The notes beneath the pieces are model-generated. The model was not told the origin of the DNA. It saw only the letters and a program-made list of their open reading frames with translations, and did no database searches. From NCBI GenBank assembly GCA_947473125.1, contig CANJDH010000033.1, positions 1 through 43,386 of the forward strand: a DNA stretch of 43,386 nt, given 5' to 3'. This document shows positions 35,722-43,386 of the stretch, in pieces. Made by a program: the position numbers and the translations under genes. How positions within the stretch are numbered: the first letter of the stretch is position 1; the number at the start of each line of letters is the position of its first letter. This DNA is from Burkholderiales bacterium. Its GTDB lineage: Bacteria; Pseudomonadota; Gammaproteobacteria; Burkholderiales; JAEUOS01.

Positions 35722-35835
35722 TTATTCGATTTTGACTCCGGCCTGCTTGATCACCGCGCCCCATTTGGTGCGTTCCGCATCGAGGAAAGCAGCAAACTTG
35801 GCAGGTGGCTGGAGAGGCTCTACCACCAACGATCT
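35722..35835 (-). pseudogene. C-terminal remnant of a Bug receptor
   Basis: About 37 codons ending at TAA 35722-35724 read PPAKFAAFLDAERTKWGAVI then KQAGVKIE, the conserved C-terminal helix and end of Bug/TctC proteins. An in-frame TGA lies just upstream and no start or N-terminal part exists, so the gene is a broken remnant. It stands ten bases before the DUF3500 start on the same strand. The breakpoint is near 35836, next to the GIY-YIG gene. Confidence 0.75.
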
Positions 35836-35880
35836 TCATGGTAACCGGCTGGAGGTGCGCTTGCACCAAGGGTTTTCAGC

Positions 35881-36207
35881 CTATGCCTGCCATACGCCGT
35901 AGCCTTTCTCCTGCAGGCTGATGGCGAGCTCGACTTCCATGTCGCGCGCCGCGTCATACGGCATCGGGTTGTAGACCTCGTAAAGCTCCGGCAGCAGGCG
36001 CACCCCGTATTGCGTGACAAAGCGGTTCGCCTGGATGCCGGCCTTGTGCTTGTCGAAGCGCACATCGGGCGACAGCCCGGTCATGCCGACGTAGACGCAG
36101 GGTTTGCCGAAGGCGTAGTCGAGGTTGCATTTGCGAAAGCGCGGTTCGTCGAGCACGTCGAGCGAGAGCAGCACGACATAGACGCTGTGATGGTGGCGGC
36201 GCGGCAT
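35881..36207 (-). CDS. GIY-YIG-like small nuclease-fold protein
   Basis: A 108-residue protein with a GIY-YIG-type start: SVYVVLL, then KPCVYVGMTGLSPDVRFDKHKAG. VYV and VYVG stand for the GIY and YIG halves, with the conserved Arg in DVRFDKHKAG. The C-terminus is ELAISLQEKGYGVWQA, where E in MEVELAISL would align with the family's metal-binding Glu. ATG at 36207 gives MPRRHHHSVYV. It is likely a structure- or repair-related single-domain nuclease, or an uncharacterised GIY-YIG protein. Divergent from the GMC gene with 46 bp between starts. Downstream lies a broken Bug gene. Confidence 0.78.
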   Translation of the reverse strand: MPRRHHHSVYVVLLSLDVLDEPRFRKCNLDYAFGKPCVYVGMTGLSPDVRFDKHKAGIQANRFVTQYGVRLLPELYEVYNPMPYDAARDMEVELAISLQEKGYGVWQA

Positions 36208-36253
36208 GGCACGCAAAGTATAGGGCGCGATGCGCTGCGTTAACATCGCCGCC

Positions 36254-37894
36254 ATGCCTGATCATGACAATGCCTACGACTTTATCGTCGTTGGCGCCGG
36301 CTCGGCCGGCTGCGCCCTTGCCGGGCGCCTTTCCGAAAACCCGCAACACCGCGTACTGCTGCTCGAAGCCGGCATCGACGATCCGTGGATCTGGATCCGG
36401 ATTCCCACCGGGGTCGCCAAGATCGTGGTCGGTGAGCGCGCCATGTGGCGCTTTGACACCGAGCCTTCTCCCGGCGTGAACGGCCGCGCCTTGTTCTGCC
36501 CGCGCGGCAGATGCGTCGGCGGCACCGCCAACATCAACGGCATGTTCTGGGTGCGCGGCGACCCGGCCGAATACGATAACTGGGCGAAGCTCGGCAATGC
36601 CGGCTGGAGCTATGCCGATGTGCTGCCGCTGTTCAAGCGCATGGAAAATTATGCGCAGGGCGACCCGGCGGTGCGCGGCCACGACGGGCCGCTGGTCATT
36701 ACCGAATACGGCCCGCGCGACCCGCTCTCCGACGCCTTCCTCAAGGCCTGCGCACAGGCGGGTATTGCCGAGAATCCGGACACCAATAGCGGCCACTACC
36801 TCGGCGGCGGCCTGATCCAGATGTCGACGCGCAAGGGGCTGCGCTGGAGCGTGCGCGAGGCCTATGTGCGCCCCGCGCAAAAGCGGCCGAACTTCCGGCT
36901 TGTCACGCGCGCGCAGGTGACGCGCCTGCTGTTTGACGGTGAAGGAGACCAGCGGCGCGTCTGCGGCGTTGAGTGGACCCAGGATGGCAAGCGGATGTCG
37001 GCGCGCGCCGTGCGCGAAGTCGCGCTTTGCGCCGGCACGATCCAGTCGCCGCAATTGCTCGAACTATCCGGCATCGGTGACCGCACGCGGCTGGAGGCAT
37101 TGGGCATTGCCGTCAACCGACATCTGCCCGGCGTCGGCGAAAACCTGCGCGACCACCTGCAGGCGCGCCTGATGCTGGAGTTGAAGGGCATCAAGACCCT
37201 CAACGAGATCCTGCCGAGCACGGTCGAGAAAATGAAAATGGGCCTGCGCTGGGTGTTGATGCGCGACGGCCTGATGAGCGTGCCGGGCGCAACGGCACAT
37301 GCCTACACCAAGACGGATCCAGCGCGCGCGCAGCCCGACCTCAAGCTGCAGTTGCACCACCTGTCCAGCCCCGACGAACGTAACCCGAAAAAGCTGGTGC
37401 TCGACCCGTTCCCCGGCTGCTCGATCGGCATGGTGCACCAGCAGCCGCACTCGCGCGGTTCGGTGCATGTTCGGTCGGCCGATCCGCTCAAACAGCCCGA
37501 GATCCACACCAACTATTTGACGCAGGACGAAGACCTGCAGACTTTCCTCAAAGCCATGAAGATCGTGCGCCGCGTCACCCAGCAGCCGGCGCTGGCGCAG
37601 TACGTGGTGCGCGAGTTGCGCCCGGGCCCGGCGATCACCTCAGATGCGACCTTGGAGGACTACCTGCGCGCGACGATTTTTCCCTCGTACCACCCGGTCG
37701 GCACTTGCAAGATGGGTAGCGACGCCATGGCTGTGGTCGACGCGCAGTTGCGCGTGCACGGCGTGGCGGGCCTGCGCGTTGCCGACGCCGCGATCATGCC
37801 GACGATTCCCGCTTCCAACACTAATGCTGCGGCGATCATGATTGGCGAGAAGGCGGCCGACCTGATGCTCGACGCAGCGCGCAACACACCATAA
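36254..37894 (+). CDS. GMC family oxidoreductase (choline dehydrogenase-like)
   Basis: A 546-residue FAD-dependent glucose-methanol-choline oxidoreductase. The N-terminal dinucleotide-binding motif is [19 protein letters not shown] with LLLEAG; the GMC signature follows in [20 protein letters not shown] and in [17 protein letters not shown]. The C-terminal active-site region has [11 protein letters not shown], with the usual His, and [20 protein letters not shown]. Soluble, no signal peptide; ATG at 36254 lies 46 bp from the divergent GIY-YIG start. The GMC gene is first in an operon with a molybdenum hydroxylase subunit, a pseudo-HtrA and a sulfatase, so oxidation of an alcohol side chain of a common substrate is plausible. 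Confidence 0.93.
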   Translation: MPDHDNAYDFIVVGAGSAGCALAGRLSENPQHRVLLLEAGIDDPWIWIRIPTGVAKIVVGERAMWRFDTEPSPGVNGRALFCPRGRCVGGTANINGMFWVRGDPAEYDNWAKLGNAGWSYADVLPLFKRMENYAQGDPAVRGHDGPLVITEYGPRDPLSDAFLKACAQAGIAENPDTNSGHYLGGGLIQMSTRKGLRWSVREAYVRPAQKRPNFRLVTRAQVTRLLFDGEGDQRRVCGVEWTQDGKRMSARAVREVALCAGTIQSPQLLELSGIGDRTRLEALGIAVNRHLPGVGENLRDHLQARLMLELKGIKTLNEILPSTVEKMKMGLRWVLMRDGLMSVPGATAHAYTKTDPARAQPDLKLQLHHLSSPDERNPKKLVLDPFPGCSIGMVHQQPHSRGSVHVRSADPLKQPEIHTNYLTQDEDLQTFLKAMKIVRRVTQQPALAQYVVRELRPGPAITSDATLEDYLRATIFPSYHPVGTCKMGSDAMAVVDAQLRVHGVAGLRVADAAIMPTIPASNTNAAAIMIGEKAADLMLDAARNTP

Positions 37895-37901
37895 GTACGC
37901 C

Positions 37902-40220
37902 GTGAACCCAGCACTCCGATCACCCATAGGTCGTCTCGAAGACACCCGTCTGATCACCGGCGCGGGCTGCTACGCCGACGACTGGGCGCTGCCCGATCAG
38001 GCCTGGGCCTGCTTTGTGCGCGCCGACCGCGCCCACGCGCGCATCCTCGGCATCGACACCGAGGCTGCGCAGGCCAGCCCCGGCGTGCTCGCAGTGCTCA
38101 CTGGCAAGGACGTCGACGCTGCCGGGTTTAAGGCCTTGCCCCACTGGATGCCGGTGAAGGGGCGAGACGACATGGCGCTCAACGCGCCGCCGCGACCGGT
38201 ACTGGCCGGCGACACCGTGCGCTTTGTCGGCGAGATCATCGCCATCATAGTGGCCGAGTCGCACCTCGCCGCGCAGGATGCTGCCGAGCAGGTCGCGATC
38301 GACTATGAAGACCTGCCGCCGGTGGTCTCCGCCGTGGCGGCGCTCGATGCGGGCGCCCCGCAACTGCATGCCGGCGCACCCGGCAACCTCGCGTTCGACA
38401 TTGACATCGGCAACGTGGCGGCCGCCGACGTGGCAATGGATCAGGCCCACAAGGTGGTGCGCCTCTCGGTCGAGATTCCGCGCCTGGTTGCGAACCCGAT
38501 GGAGCCGCGCAGCTGCATGGGCGCGTACGACGTCGCGACACAAAGCTACACGCTCTACGCTTGCATCCAGGGTGCGTTCCACATGCGCCTGCAACTGGCG
38601 CAGGTGCTGCCGGTGCCGATCGAGCAACTCCGCGTGGTGGCGCAGGATGTCGGCGGCAGCTTTGGGGTGCGCAGCAATGCCTACCCGGAGGATTGCGCCG
38701 TGCTGCTCGCGGCGCGGCACACCGGGCGGCCGGTGAAGTGGCAGGGCACGCGTTCCGAGTCGTTCGTGTCCGACGAACAGGGGCGCGATGTGGTGGTTGA
38801 TGGTGAACTCGCGCTCGATGCGAGCGGGCGCATGCTCGGCGTGCGCTTCTCATTCACCGGCAACCTCGGCGCTTACCCGACCATGATCGGACCGGTGGTC
38901 AACACGCTGGGTGCGACCGCATGCCTCACCGGCCCCTACGACCTGCCGGCGGCGCATGCGCGGATGCGCATCGCCTATACCAACACGGTGCCGACGGCCG
39001 CCTACCGCGGCGCCGGCCGGCCCCTGATGTCGTACGCGATCGAGCGCCTGGTGGACCAGGCGGCGCTCGAAACCGGCATCGACCCGGTGGCCTTGCGCGC
39101 GCGCAACTTCATTGCCCGCGACGCGTTTCCGTACAAGCTAGCCAACAACACGGTGTACGACTGCGGCGATTTCAACCTGGCACTCGAACGTGCGGTGGCG
39201 GCTGCGGACTGGAGCGGCTTCGAAGCACGGCGTGCCGCGGCGCGTACGCGCGGCCGCCTGCGCGGCATCGGCATGGCGAGCTTTGTCGAGGCGACCAACG
39301 CCGGCTTTTTGCCGGCCGATCATGTGCAGATCCGCTTCACGCCGCAAGGCGAGGTGCTGCTGCATGCCGCCACCCAATCGAACGGGCAGGGCCATGAAAC
39401 CAGCTTCGCGCAGGTGGTGAGCGGCGTGCTCGGGGTGCCGATGGCGAAGATTCACCTGGCCACCTCGACCCTGGCCGCACCGCAACTGGAGGGCAATCTC
39501 ACGTCGGGCTCGCGCTCGCTGGCCTCGCTCGGCAGCGTGCTGATGAAAGCCGCAGAGCAGGTGGTAGAGACCGGGAAACCGTTGGTGGGAGCGGCCCTTG
39601 GCGTATCTCCCGCGTCCGTATCGTTTTCCGGCGGTGTGTATTTCACGCCCTCCGGCGCAAGCTTGTCGCTGGCCGACCTCGCCGCGCGCCACGCCAGCGA
39701 CACACCGCATCCGCTCTCGGTGGACTTCAGCGGCCGCTTCGGCGCCACCTTCCCCAACGGCTGCCATATCGCCGAAGTCGAGATCGACCCCGATTCGGGC
39801 GAGGTGTCGCTCGCCTCCTACGTCGCCTGCGACGACGTCGGCAACATCATCAATCACCAGATCGTTGCTGGCCAGGTGCATGGTGGCCTCGCGCAAGGCC
39901 TCGGCGAAGCGTTTTCCGAAGTCGCAATCTACGACCCGGCGACCGGGCAATTGCTGGCTGGCAGCTTCCTCGATTACGCGATGCCGCGCGCCGGCTGGGC
40001 CGATTCGAACAGCACGCTGACCCTGGTCGAATCGCCGGTGCCGACCCAGGTCAACCCGCTCGGTGCCAAGGGCGCCGGCGAGGCCGGCGTCACCGGCGGC
40101 TTGCCGGCGCTGATGAATGCGCTGTGCGACGCCTTGCGCCCCGCCGGCGTGACGCATTTCGACATGCCGGCCACGTCGGCGCGCGTCTGGCGCGCACTGC
40201 AGGCAGCGCGTCCGGCCTGA
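37902..40220 (+). CDS. Xanthine dehydrogenase family, molybdopterin-binding large subunit
   Basis: A 772-residue molybdenum hydroxylase large subunit (aldehyde oxidase/CoxL type). It shows [19 protein letters not shown], the MoCo-binding [15 protein letters not shown] near residue 250, [20 protein letters not shown] (so not the CO dehydrogenase AYRCSFR form), [15 protein letters not shown], and the C-terminal [15 protein letters not shown] with the catalytic Glu. It starts with GTG at 37902, seven bases after the GMC stop. Neither the 2Fe-2S small subunit nor the FAD medium subunit is encoded nearby, so it must use partners made elsewhere or act with the GMC flavoprotein. It hydroxylates an N-heterocycle or aldehyde in the known family. 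Confidence 0.92.
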   Translation: MNPALRSPIGRLEDTRLITGAGCYADDWALPDQAWACFVRADRAHARILGIDTEAAQASPGVLAVLTGKDVDAAGFKALPHWMPVKGRDDMALNAPPRPVLAGDTVRFVGEIIAIIVAESHLAAQDAAEQVAIDYEDLPPVVSAVAALDAGAPQLHAGAPGNLAFDIDIGNVAAADVAMDQAHKVVRLSVEIPRLVANPMEPRSCMGAYDVATQSYTLYACIQGAFHMRLQLAQVLPVPIEQLRVVAQDVGGSFGVRSNAYPEDCAVLLAARHTGRPVKWQGTRSESFVSDEQGRDVVVDGELALDASGRMLGVRFSFTGNLGAYPTMIGPVVNTLGATACLTGPYDLPAAHARMRIAYTNTVPTAAYRGAGRPLMSYAIERLVDQAALETGIDPVALRARNFIARDAFPYKLANNTVYDCGDFNLALERAVAAADWSGFEARRAAARTRGRLRGIGMASFVEATNAGFLPADHVQIRFTPQGEVLLHAATQSNGQGHETSFAQVVSGVLGVPMAKIHLATSTLAAPQLEGNLTSGSRSLASLGSVLMKAAEQVVETGKPLVGAALGVSPASVSFSGGVYFTPSGASLSLADLAARHASDTPHPLSVDFSGRFGATFPNGCHIAEVEIDPDSGEVSLASYVACDDVGNIINHQIVAGQVHGGLAQGLGEAFSEVAIYDPATGQLLAGSFLDYAMPRAGWADSNSTLTLVESPVPTQVNPLGAKGAGEAGVTGGLPALMNALCDALRPAGVTHFDMPATSARVWRALQAARPA

Positions 40221-40257
40221 CGTCGGCGTCGATACGGGTTCGTGTCAAAATTGCCGC

Positions 40258-41232
40258 ATGTCTGAACCCCAACAATGGGCCTTCCCCGAGTCGCTGCAAC
40301 CGAAGGCCGACGAAACGCAGTTTGACCTGGCGCGCGCGATGGACGCCGTGGTGCTGGTGCGCACAGAAATTCCCGAAGACGGCTTTACCGCCGGCATTCT
40401 CGGCACCGAGCGGGGCGGCTATGGCGTGGTGATCCGCGCCGACGGCCTGGTGCTGACCATCGGCTACCTGATCACCGAAGCCTCGCAAATCTGGCTCACC
40501 ACCAATCGCGGCAATGTGGTGGCCGGCTATGCGCTGGCCTACGACCAGGCCACCGGTTTCGGCCTGATCCAGCCGCTCGGCAAACTCGATGCGCCGCATC
40601 TCAATTTCGGTGTGGTGGCCGACGTGAACGTCGGCGATTCGGCGTTTGTGCTGGGCCATGGCGGCCGCGCCCACGCCCTCAAGACGCGGCTGATCGGCAA
40701 ACGGGAATTCGCCGGCTACTGGGAATACGTGCTCGACGAAGCCCTGTTTACCGCGCCGGCGCACCCGCAGTGGGGTGGTGCCGCGTTGCTCGACGCACAG
40801 GGCGACCTGATCGGCATCGGCTCGCTGCTGGTGCAGCAGGAGGTCAAGGGCGAGTCGATTCACGTGAACATGTTCGTGCCGATCGAGCTGCTCACGCCGA
40901 TCCTCGATGCGATACTGAAAACCGGGTGCAGCCCGTATCCAGCACACCCGTGGCTGGGCATGTACACGCAGGACCCGGAAGGCAAGCTGGTGGTCGGCAA
41001 TGTTTCGCCAGGTGGCCCGGCCGAGCGTGCCGGTGTGCAGGCTGGCGACATGGTGCTGGGGGTGGGTACCGAGCGCGTGCACGGGCTGGCCGAACTGTTC
41101 CGCGCGATCTGGAAGCTCGGTTCAGCGGGCGTCGACGTACCGCTCACCCTGGCGCGCGCCGGCGACGTGCTGCGCATCACGGTCAAGTCCGCCGACCGCA
41201 ATGACTTTCTCAAAAAGCCTAACCTCCATTGA
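40258..41232 (+). CDS. HtrA-like PDZ protein, catalytically inactive (pseudoprotease)
   Basis: A 324-residue protein with the architecture of an S1C/HtrA protease: a trypsin-like domain (about 25-215) and a C-terminal PDZ domain (about 230-315; GNVSPGGPAERAGVQAGDMVLGVG). The catalytic positions are all replaced: His in the usual TNxHV is Tyr70 in LTIGYLI, Asp of DxxTD is Gly100 in YDQATGFGLI, and Ser of GNSGG is Trp172 in PQWGGAALL. The fold is kept, so it likely binds protein or peptide without cutting it. No signal peptide, hence cytoplasmic. It lies between the Mo-hydroxylase subunit and a sulfatase and may help mature or scaffold them (inference). Stop and sulfatase start overlap. Confidence 0.88.
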   Translation: MSEPQQWAFPESLQPKADETQFDLARAMDAVVLVRTEIPEDGFTAGILGTERGGYGVVIRADGLVLTIGYLITEASQIWLTTNRGNVVAGYALAYDQATGFGLIQPLGKLDAPHLNFGVVADVNVGDSAFVLGHGGRAHALKTRLIGKREFAGYWEYVLDEALFTAPAHPQWGGAALLDAQGDLIGIGSLLVQQEVKGESIHVNMFVPIELLTPILDAILKTGCSPYPAHPWLGMYTQDPEGKLVVGNVSPGGPAERAGVQAGDMVLGVGTERVHGLAELFRAIWKLGSAGVDVPLTLARAGDVLRITVKSADRNDFLKKPNLH

Positions 41233-42554
41233 CCAAGCCCAATTTCATTTTCATCCTCGCCGATGACCTCGGCTACGCCGACCTCGGCTGCGCCGGCGCA
41301 CGAGACTCCGGTTTGCCCGGCGGCGTGTCGCCGAACCTCGACCGCATGGCGCGTGAAGGCTTGTACTTCACCCAGGGCTATTCGAATTCGCCGGTGTGCT
41401 CGCCGACGCGCTTTGCGCTCGCCACCGGGCGCTACCAGTACCGCCTGCGCGGCGCCGCCGAAGAGCCGCTCTCGGGTGTTGCCAAGGGCAACCCGATCCT
41501 CGGCCTGCCGCCGGAACACCCGACGCTGCCGTCATTGCTGCGCGCTGCCGGCTATGCCACCGCGCTGGTCGGCAAGTGGCACCTCGGGTTCCGCCCACAC
41601 TTCGGCCCCGAGAAAAGCGGCTACGACAGCTTCTTCGGGCCGATGGCGGGCGGCGTCGATTACTTCTCGCATTGCTCGCGCGGCAACGACCACGACCTCT
41701 GGGAAAACGACGTCGAAGTGCATCGCGAGGGCTACCTGACAGACCTTCTGTCGGAGCGTGCGGTGCAGTTCGTGAAGGAGAAAAAAGACCAACCCTTCAT
41801 GCTGTCGCTGCACTACACGGCGCCGCACTGGCCGTGGCTGACGCGCGACGACGGCGATGAATCGAAGCGCATCAACGGCGCGATTGCGCATGTCGACGGC
41901 GGCAACATCCACACTTACCGGCGCATGATCCACCACATGGACGAAGGCATCGGCCAGATCATGGCCGCGTTGAAGGAAACCGGCGCCGACCGCAACACCC
42001 TGATCGTGTTTACCAGCGACAACGGCGGCGAACGCTTTTCCGACAACTGGCCTTTTATCGGGCAGAAAATGGATCTGCTCGAAGGTGGTATTCGCGTGCC
42101 GCTGCTGGCTCGCTGGCCGGCGCAGATCACGCCCGGCGGCCGCACCGCAACACCGGCGATCACGATGGACTGGGTCGCCACCATGCTTGATGCCGCAGGC
42201 GTGGCGCCGCAGGCCGACCATCCGCTTGACGGCGTGAGCCTCATGCCCCTGTTCAGCGATGCCGCGTGGCGCCCGGCGCGCAATCTCTACTGGCGCATGG
42301 CGTATCGCAAACAGCGCGCGCTGCTGTCGGGGTCGGGGCAATGGAAATACCTGCGCATCGAAGACAACGATTACCTGTTTGACCTCAACCGCGACGAGCG
42401 CGAACGCGCCAACCAGGCAGCGCGCGAGCCGGATCGCCTTGCGGCGATGCGTGCCGAGTGGGAGCAGTGGGCCGCGACCATGCCGGGCATTCCCTCCGAC
42501 GCAAAAGTATCGCTGGTGTTCGGCGAGGCGCAGATGCCGCGCCCGGGACACTAG
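41229..42554 (+). CDS. Cys-type sulfatase, no signal peptide
   Basis: A 441-residue arylsulfatase-family enzyme. Metal and active-site motifs are IFILADDLGYAD (Asp12-13), the formylglycine signature CSPTR at residues 57-61, GKWHLG near 115, and FTSDNGGE near 260. Cys57 must be oxidised to formylglycine by an FGE-type or anSME enzyme; neither is in the window. The protein starts TTG (41229), overlapping the pseudoprotease stop as TTGA, and begins directly with the catalytic domain, so there is no signal peptide and the enzyme is probably cytoplasmic. It would hydrolyse a sulfate ester or sulfonate-like substrate already inside the cell. Confidence 0.92.
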   Translation: MTKPNFIFILADDLGYADLGCAGARDSGLPGGVSPNLDRMAREGLYFTQGYSNSPVCSPTRFALATGRYQYRLRGAAEEPLSGVAKGNPILGLPPEHPTLPSLLRAAGYATALVGKWHLGFRPHFGPEKSGYDSFFGPMAGGVDYFSHCSRGNDHDLWENDVEVHREGYLTDLLSERAVQFVKEKKDQPFMLSLHYTAPHWPWLTRDDGDESKRINGAIAHVDGGNIHTYRRMIHHMDEGIGQIMAALKETGADRNTLIVFTSDNGGERFSDNWPFIGQKMDLLEGGIRVPLLARWPAQITPGGRTATPAITMDWVATMLDAAGVAPQADHPLDGVSLMPLFSDAAWRPARNLYWRMAYRKQRALLSGSGQWKYLRIEDNDYLFDLNRDERERANQAAREPDRLAAMRAEWEQWAATMPGIPSDAKVSLVFGEAQMPRPGH

Positions 42555-42568
42555 AGGGGAATATCACG

Positions 42569-42593
42569 AAGAATGGCTCCAGGAGCCATTCTT
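42569..42593. repeat. Dispersed palindromic repeat, perfect 25-bp copy
   Basis: The left arm AAGAATGGCTCC (42569-42580), a single central A, and the right arm GGAGCCATTCTT (42582-42593) are exact inverses. It lies 14 bp after the sulfatase stop and is followed by CAGG, as in the copy downstream of pyrF. It could fold into a stem-loop in mRNA. Confidence 0.75.
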
Positions 42594-42692
42594 CAGGCAT
42601 CATCTACTGCAAACGAACGCGTGGAGAAAGGCAGTTCTACCGTATAGCGCCTCTCTCTCTATAGAATCAACCTTTTCCTGTGCCGCGTTTGC

Positions 42693-43386
42693 ATGCCGAC
42701 CAACGAAGCCTTCTCCCGCGTTGTCATTGATCGCCAGCTTGCAGACCAGGGCTGGGAGGTCGAGAACCCCAACGCCGTCCGGTATGAATACCCCATGGCG
42801 GATGGCACGCGCGCCGACTACGTGCTGTGCAATCGGCATGGCCACTCCATGGCGGTGATCGAGGCCAAGCGCTTCTCGGTGAACCCGGGCGATGCCGCCG
42901 AACAGGCCCGCGCCTACGCCAGACAGCTCAACGTGCCCTACATATTCCTCGCCAATGGCGCGGAAATTAGATTTTGGGAGTGGGAGACCGAAGCTTTCCC
43001 TCGCCTGGTCAAAACGTTTTTCAAGCAAGACGACCTTGAGCGTCGCTTCGCGACCCGCCAGTTGAAGCGTGACCCGATGACGGTTGACATCGACAAACGC
43101 ATTGTCGAGCGCGATTACCAGAAGGATTGCATCAATACCCTGTGCAGTGAAATGGCCACCGGGCGTCGCAAGCTTCTCGTTGAAATGGCCACCGGCACCG
43201 GCAAGACCCGCACCGCTGCCGCCTTCATCAAGCGCCTGTTCGAAGCGCATGCGATCACGCGCGTGCTGTTTCTGGTGGACCGCATTCCGCTTGCCAAGCA
43301 AACCGAAGATGCCTTTGCCGAATTTTTGCCCGACTACCCGGCCTACGTGCTGCGTGCGGGTCGCAGGTTTCAGGACGAGAAGCGCA
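42693..43386 (+). CDS. hsdR: Type I restriction endonuclease subunit R (3' partial)
   Basis: The first 231 residues of an HsdR-like protein that runs off the right edge. The N-terminal nuclease domain has RADYVLCNRHGHSMAVIEAK, a PD-(D/E)xK pattern (Asp, then E-x-K) near residues 38-58. A linker follows, then RDYQKDCINTLC (Q-motif-like) and the helicase Walker A MATGTGKTRTAAAF near residue 168, then VLFLVDRIPLAKQ. In a type I complex HsdR translocates DNA and cleaves it after HsdM/HsdS recognition. ATG at 42693 is the first start in frame, 138 bp after the sulfatase stop. Its hsdM and hsdS genes would lie to the right. An isolated DEAD/DEAH helicase-nuclease is the alternative. Confidence 0.85.
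   Translation, partial: MPTNEAFSRVVIDRQLADQGWEVENPNAVRYEYPMADGTRADYVLCNRHGHSMAVIEAKRFSVNPGDAAEQARAYARQLNVPYIFLANGAEIRFWEWETEAFPRLVKTFFKQDDLERRFATRQLKRDPMTVDIDKRIVERDYQKDCINTLCSEMATGRRKLLVEMATGTGKTRTAAAFIKRLFEAHAITRVLFLVDRIPLAKQTEDAFAEFLPDYPAYVLRAGRRFQDEKR

Noticed and set aside
35820-36065. Alternative frame overlapping the GIY-YIG gene (81 codons)
   Set aside because: It is a Arg/Ser/Thr-rich shadow of the GIY-YIG frame, which carries the recognisable VYV...VYVG motif.

Overview
The window is GC-rich and gene-dense, with short intergenic gaps and many ATGA, TGATG and TTGA stop/start overlaps. It looks like chromosomal DNA from a betaproteobacterium of the order Burkholderiales. The case rests on three intact Bug/TctC-type periplasmic receptors plus a fourth broken one with no TctA/TctB permease genes, the wrbA-DUF2069 and yihY-pyrF pairs, and the wealth of CoA-, hydroxyacid- and SDR-type catabolic genes. 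No rRNA, tRNA, CRISPR array or insertion sequence was recognised. Genus cannot be fixed from the sequence alone.

Layout. 1-4.3 kb: the 3' end of a repeat protein, an isocitrate lyase/PEP mutase-family enzyme, a YqaA-type membrane protein, biosynthetic threonine deaminase (ilvA) and a PhzF-family isomerase. 4.4-7.6 kb: a CaiB-type CoA-transferase and a crotonase-fold protein in one operon, divergent from a quinone oxidoreductase. 7.65-16.6 kb (minus strand): a long operon of wrbA, DUF2069, two tandem SDR genes each preceded by a short copy of its own first 16 codons, an alpha/beta hydrolase, an FAD-linked 2-hydroxyacid dehydrogenase, an Ldh/malate-type dehydrogenase, an amidase and a Bug receptor. 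16.65-18.3 kb: yihY and pyrF. 18.4-22.9 kb: a Tat-exported amidohydrolase, divergent from a TPP enzyme, an Asp/Glu-racemase-fold protein and a Bug receptor. 23-25.4 kb: two uncharacterised lipoproteins and a BrnT/BrnA toxin-antitoxin pair. 25.4-32.5 kb: a second TPP enzyme, divergent from an exported hydrolase, an SDR, a MetX-like exported hydrolase and an MFS transporter. 32.5-36.2 kb (minus strand): a GIY-YIG protein, a Bug remnant, a DUF3500 protein with a histidine-rich tail, a Bug receptor and an atypical SDR. 36.25-42.55 kb: GMC oxidoreductase, a lone molybdenum-hydroxylase large subunit, an HtrA-like protein that has lost its catalytic triad, and a sulfatase. From 42.7 kb: the start of a type I restriction HsdR gene.

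Functionally this is mostly peripheral catabolism of organic acids: capture by Bug receptors, hydrolysis by amidase, esterase-like and sulfatase enzymes, oxidation by SDR, Ldh, FAD, GMC and Mo enzymes, and CoA-level processing. Substrates cannot be named from sequence. Two themes stand out. First, several members of classical enzyme families lack the family's catalytic residues: the crotonase, the racemase-fold protein, two SDRs and the HtrA homologue. Second, a short palindromic repeat with AAGAATGGC/GCCATTCTT arms recurs after gene ends at several distant sites.
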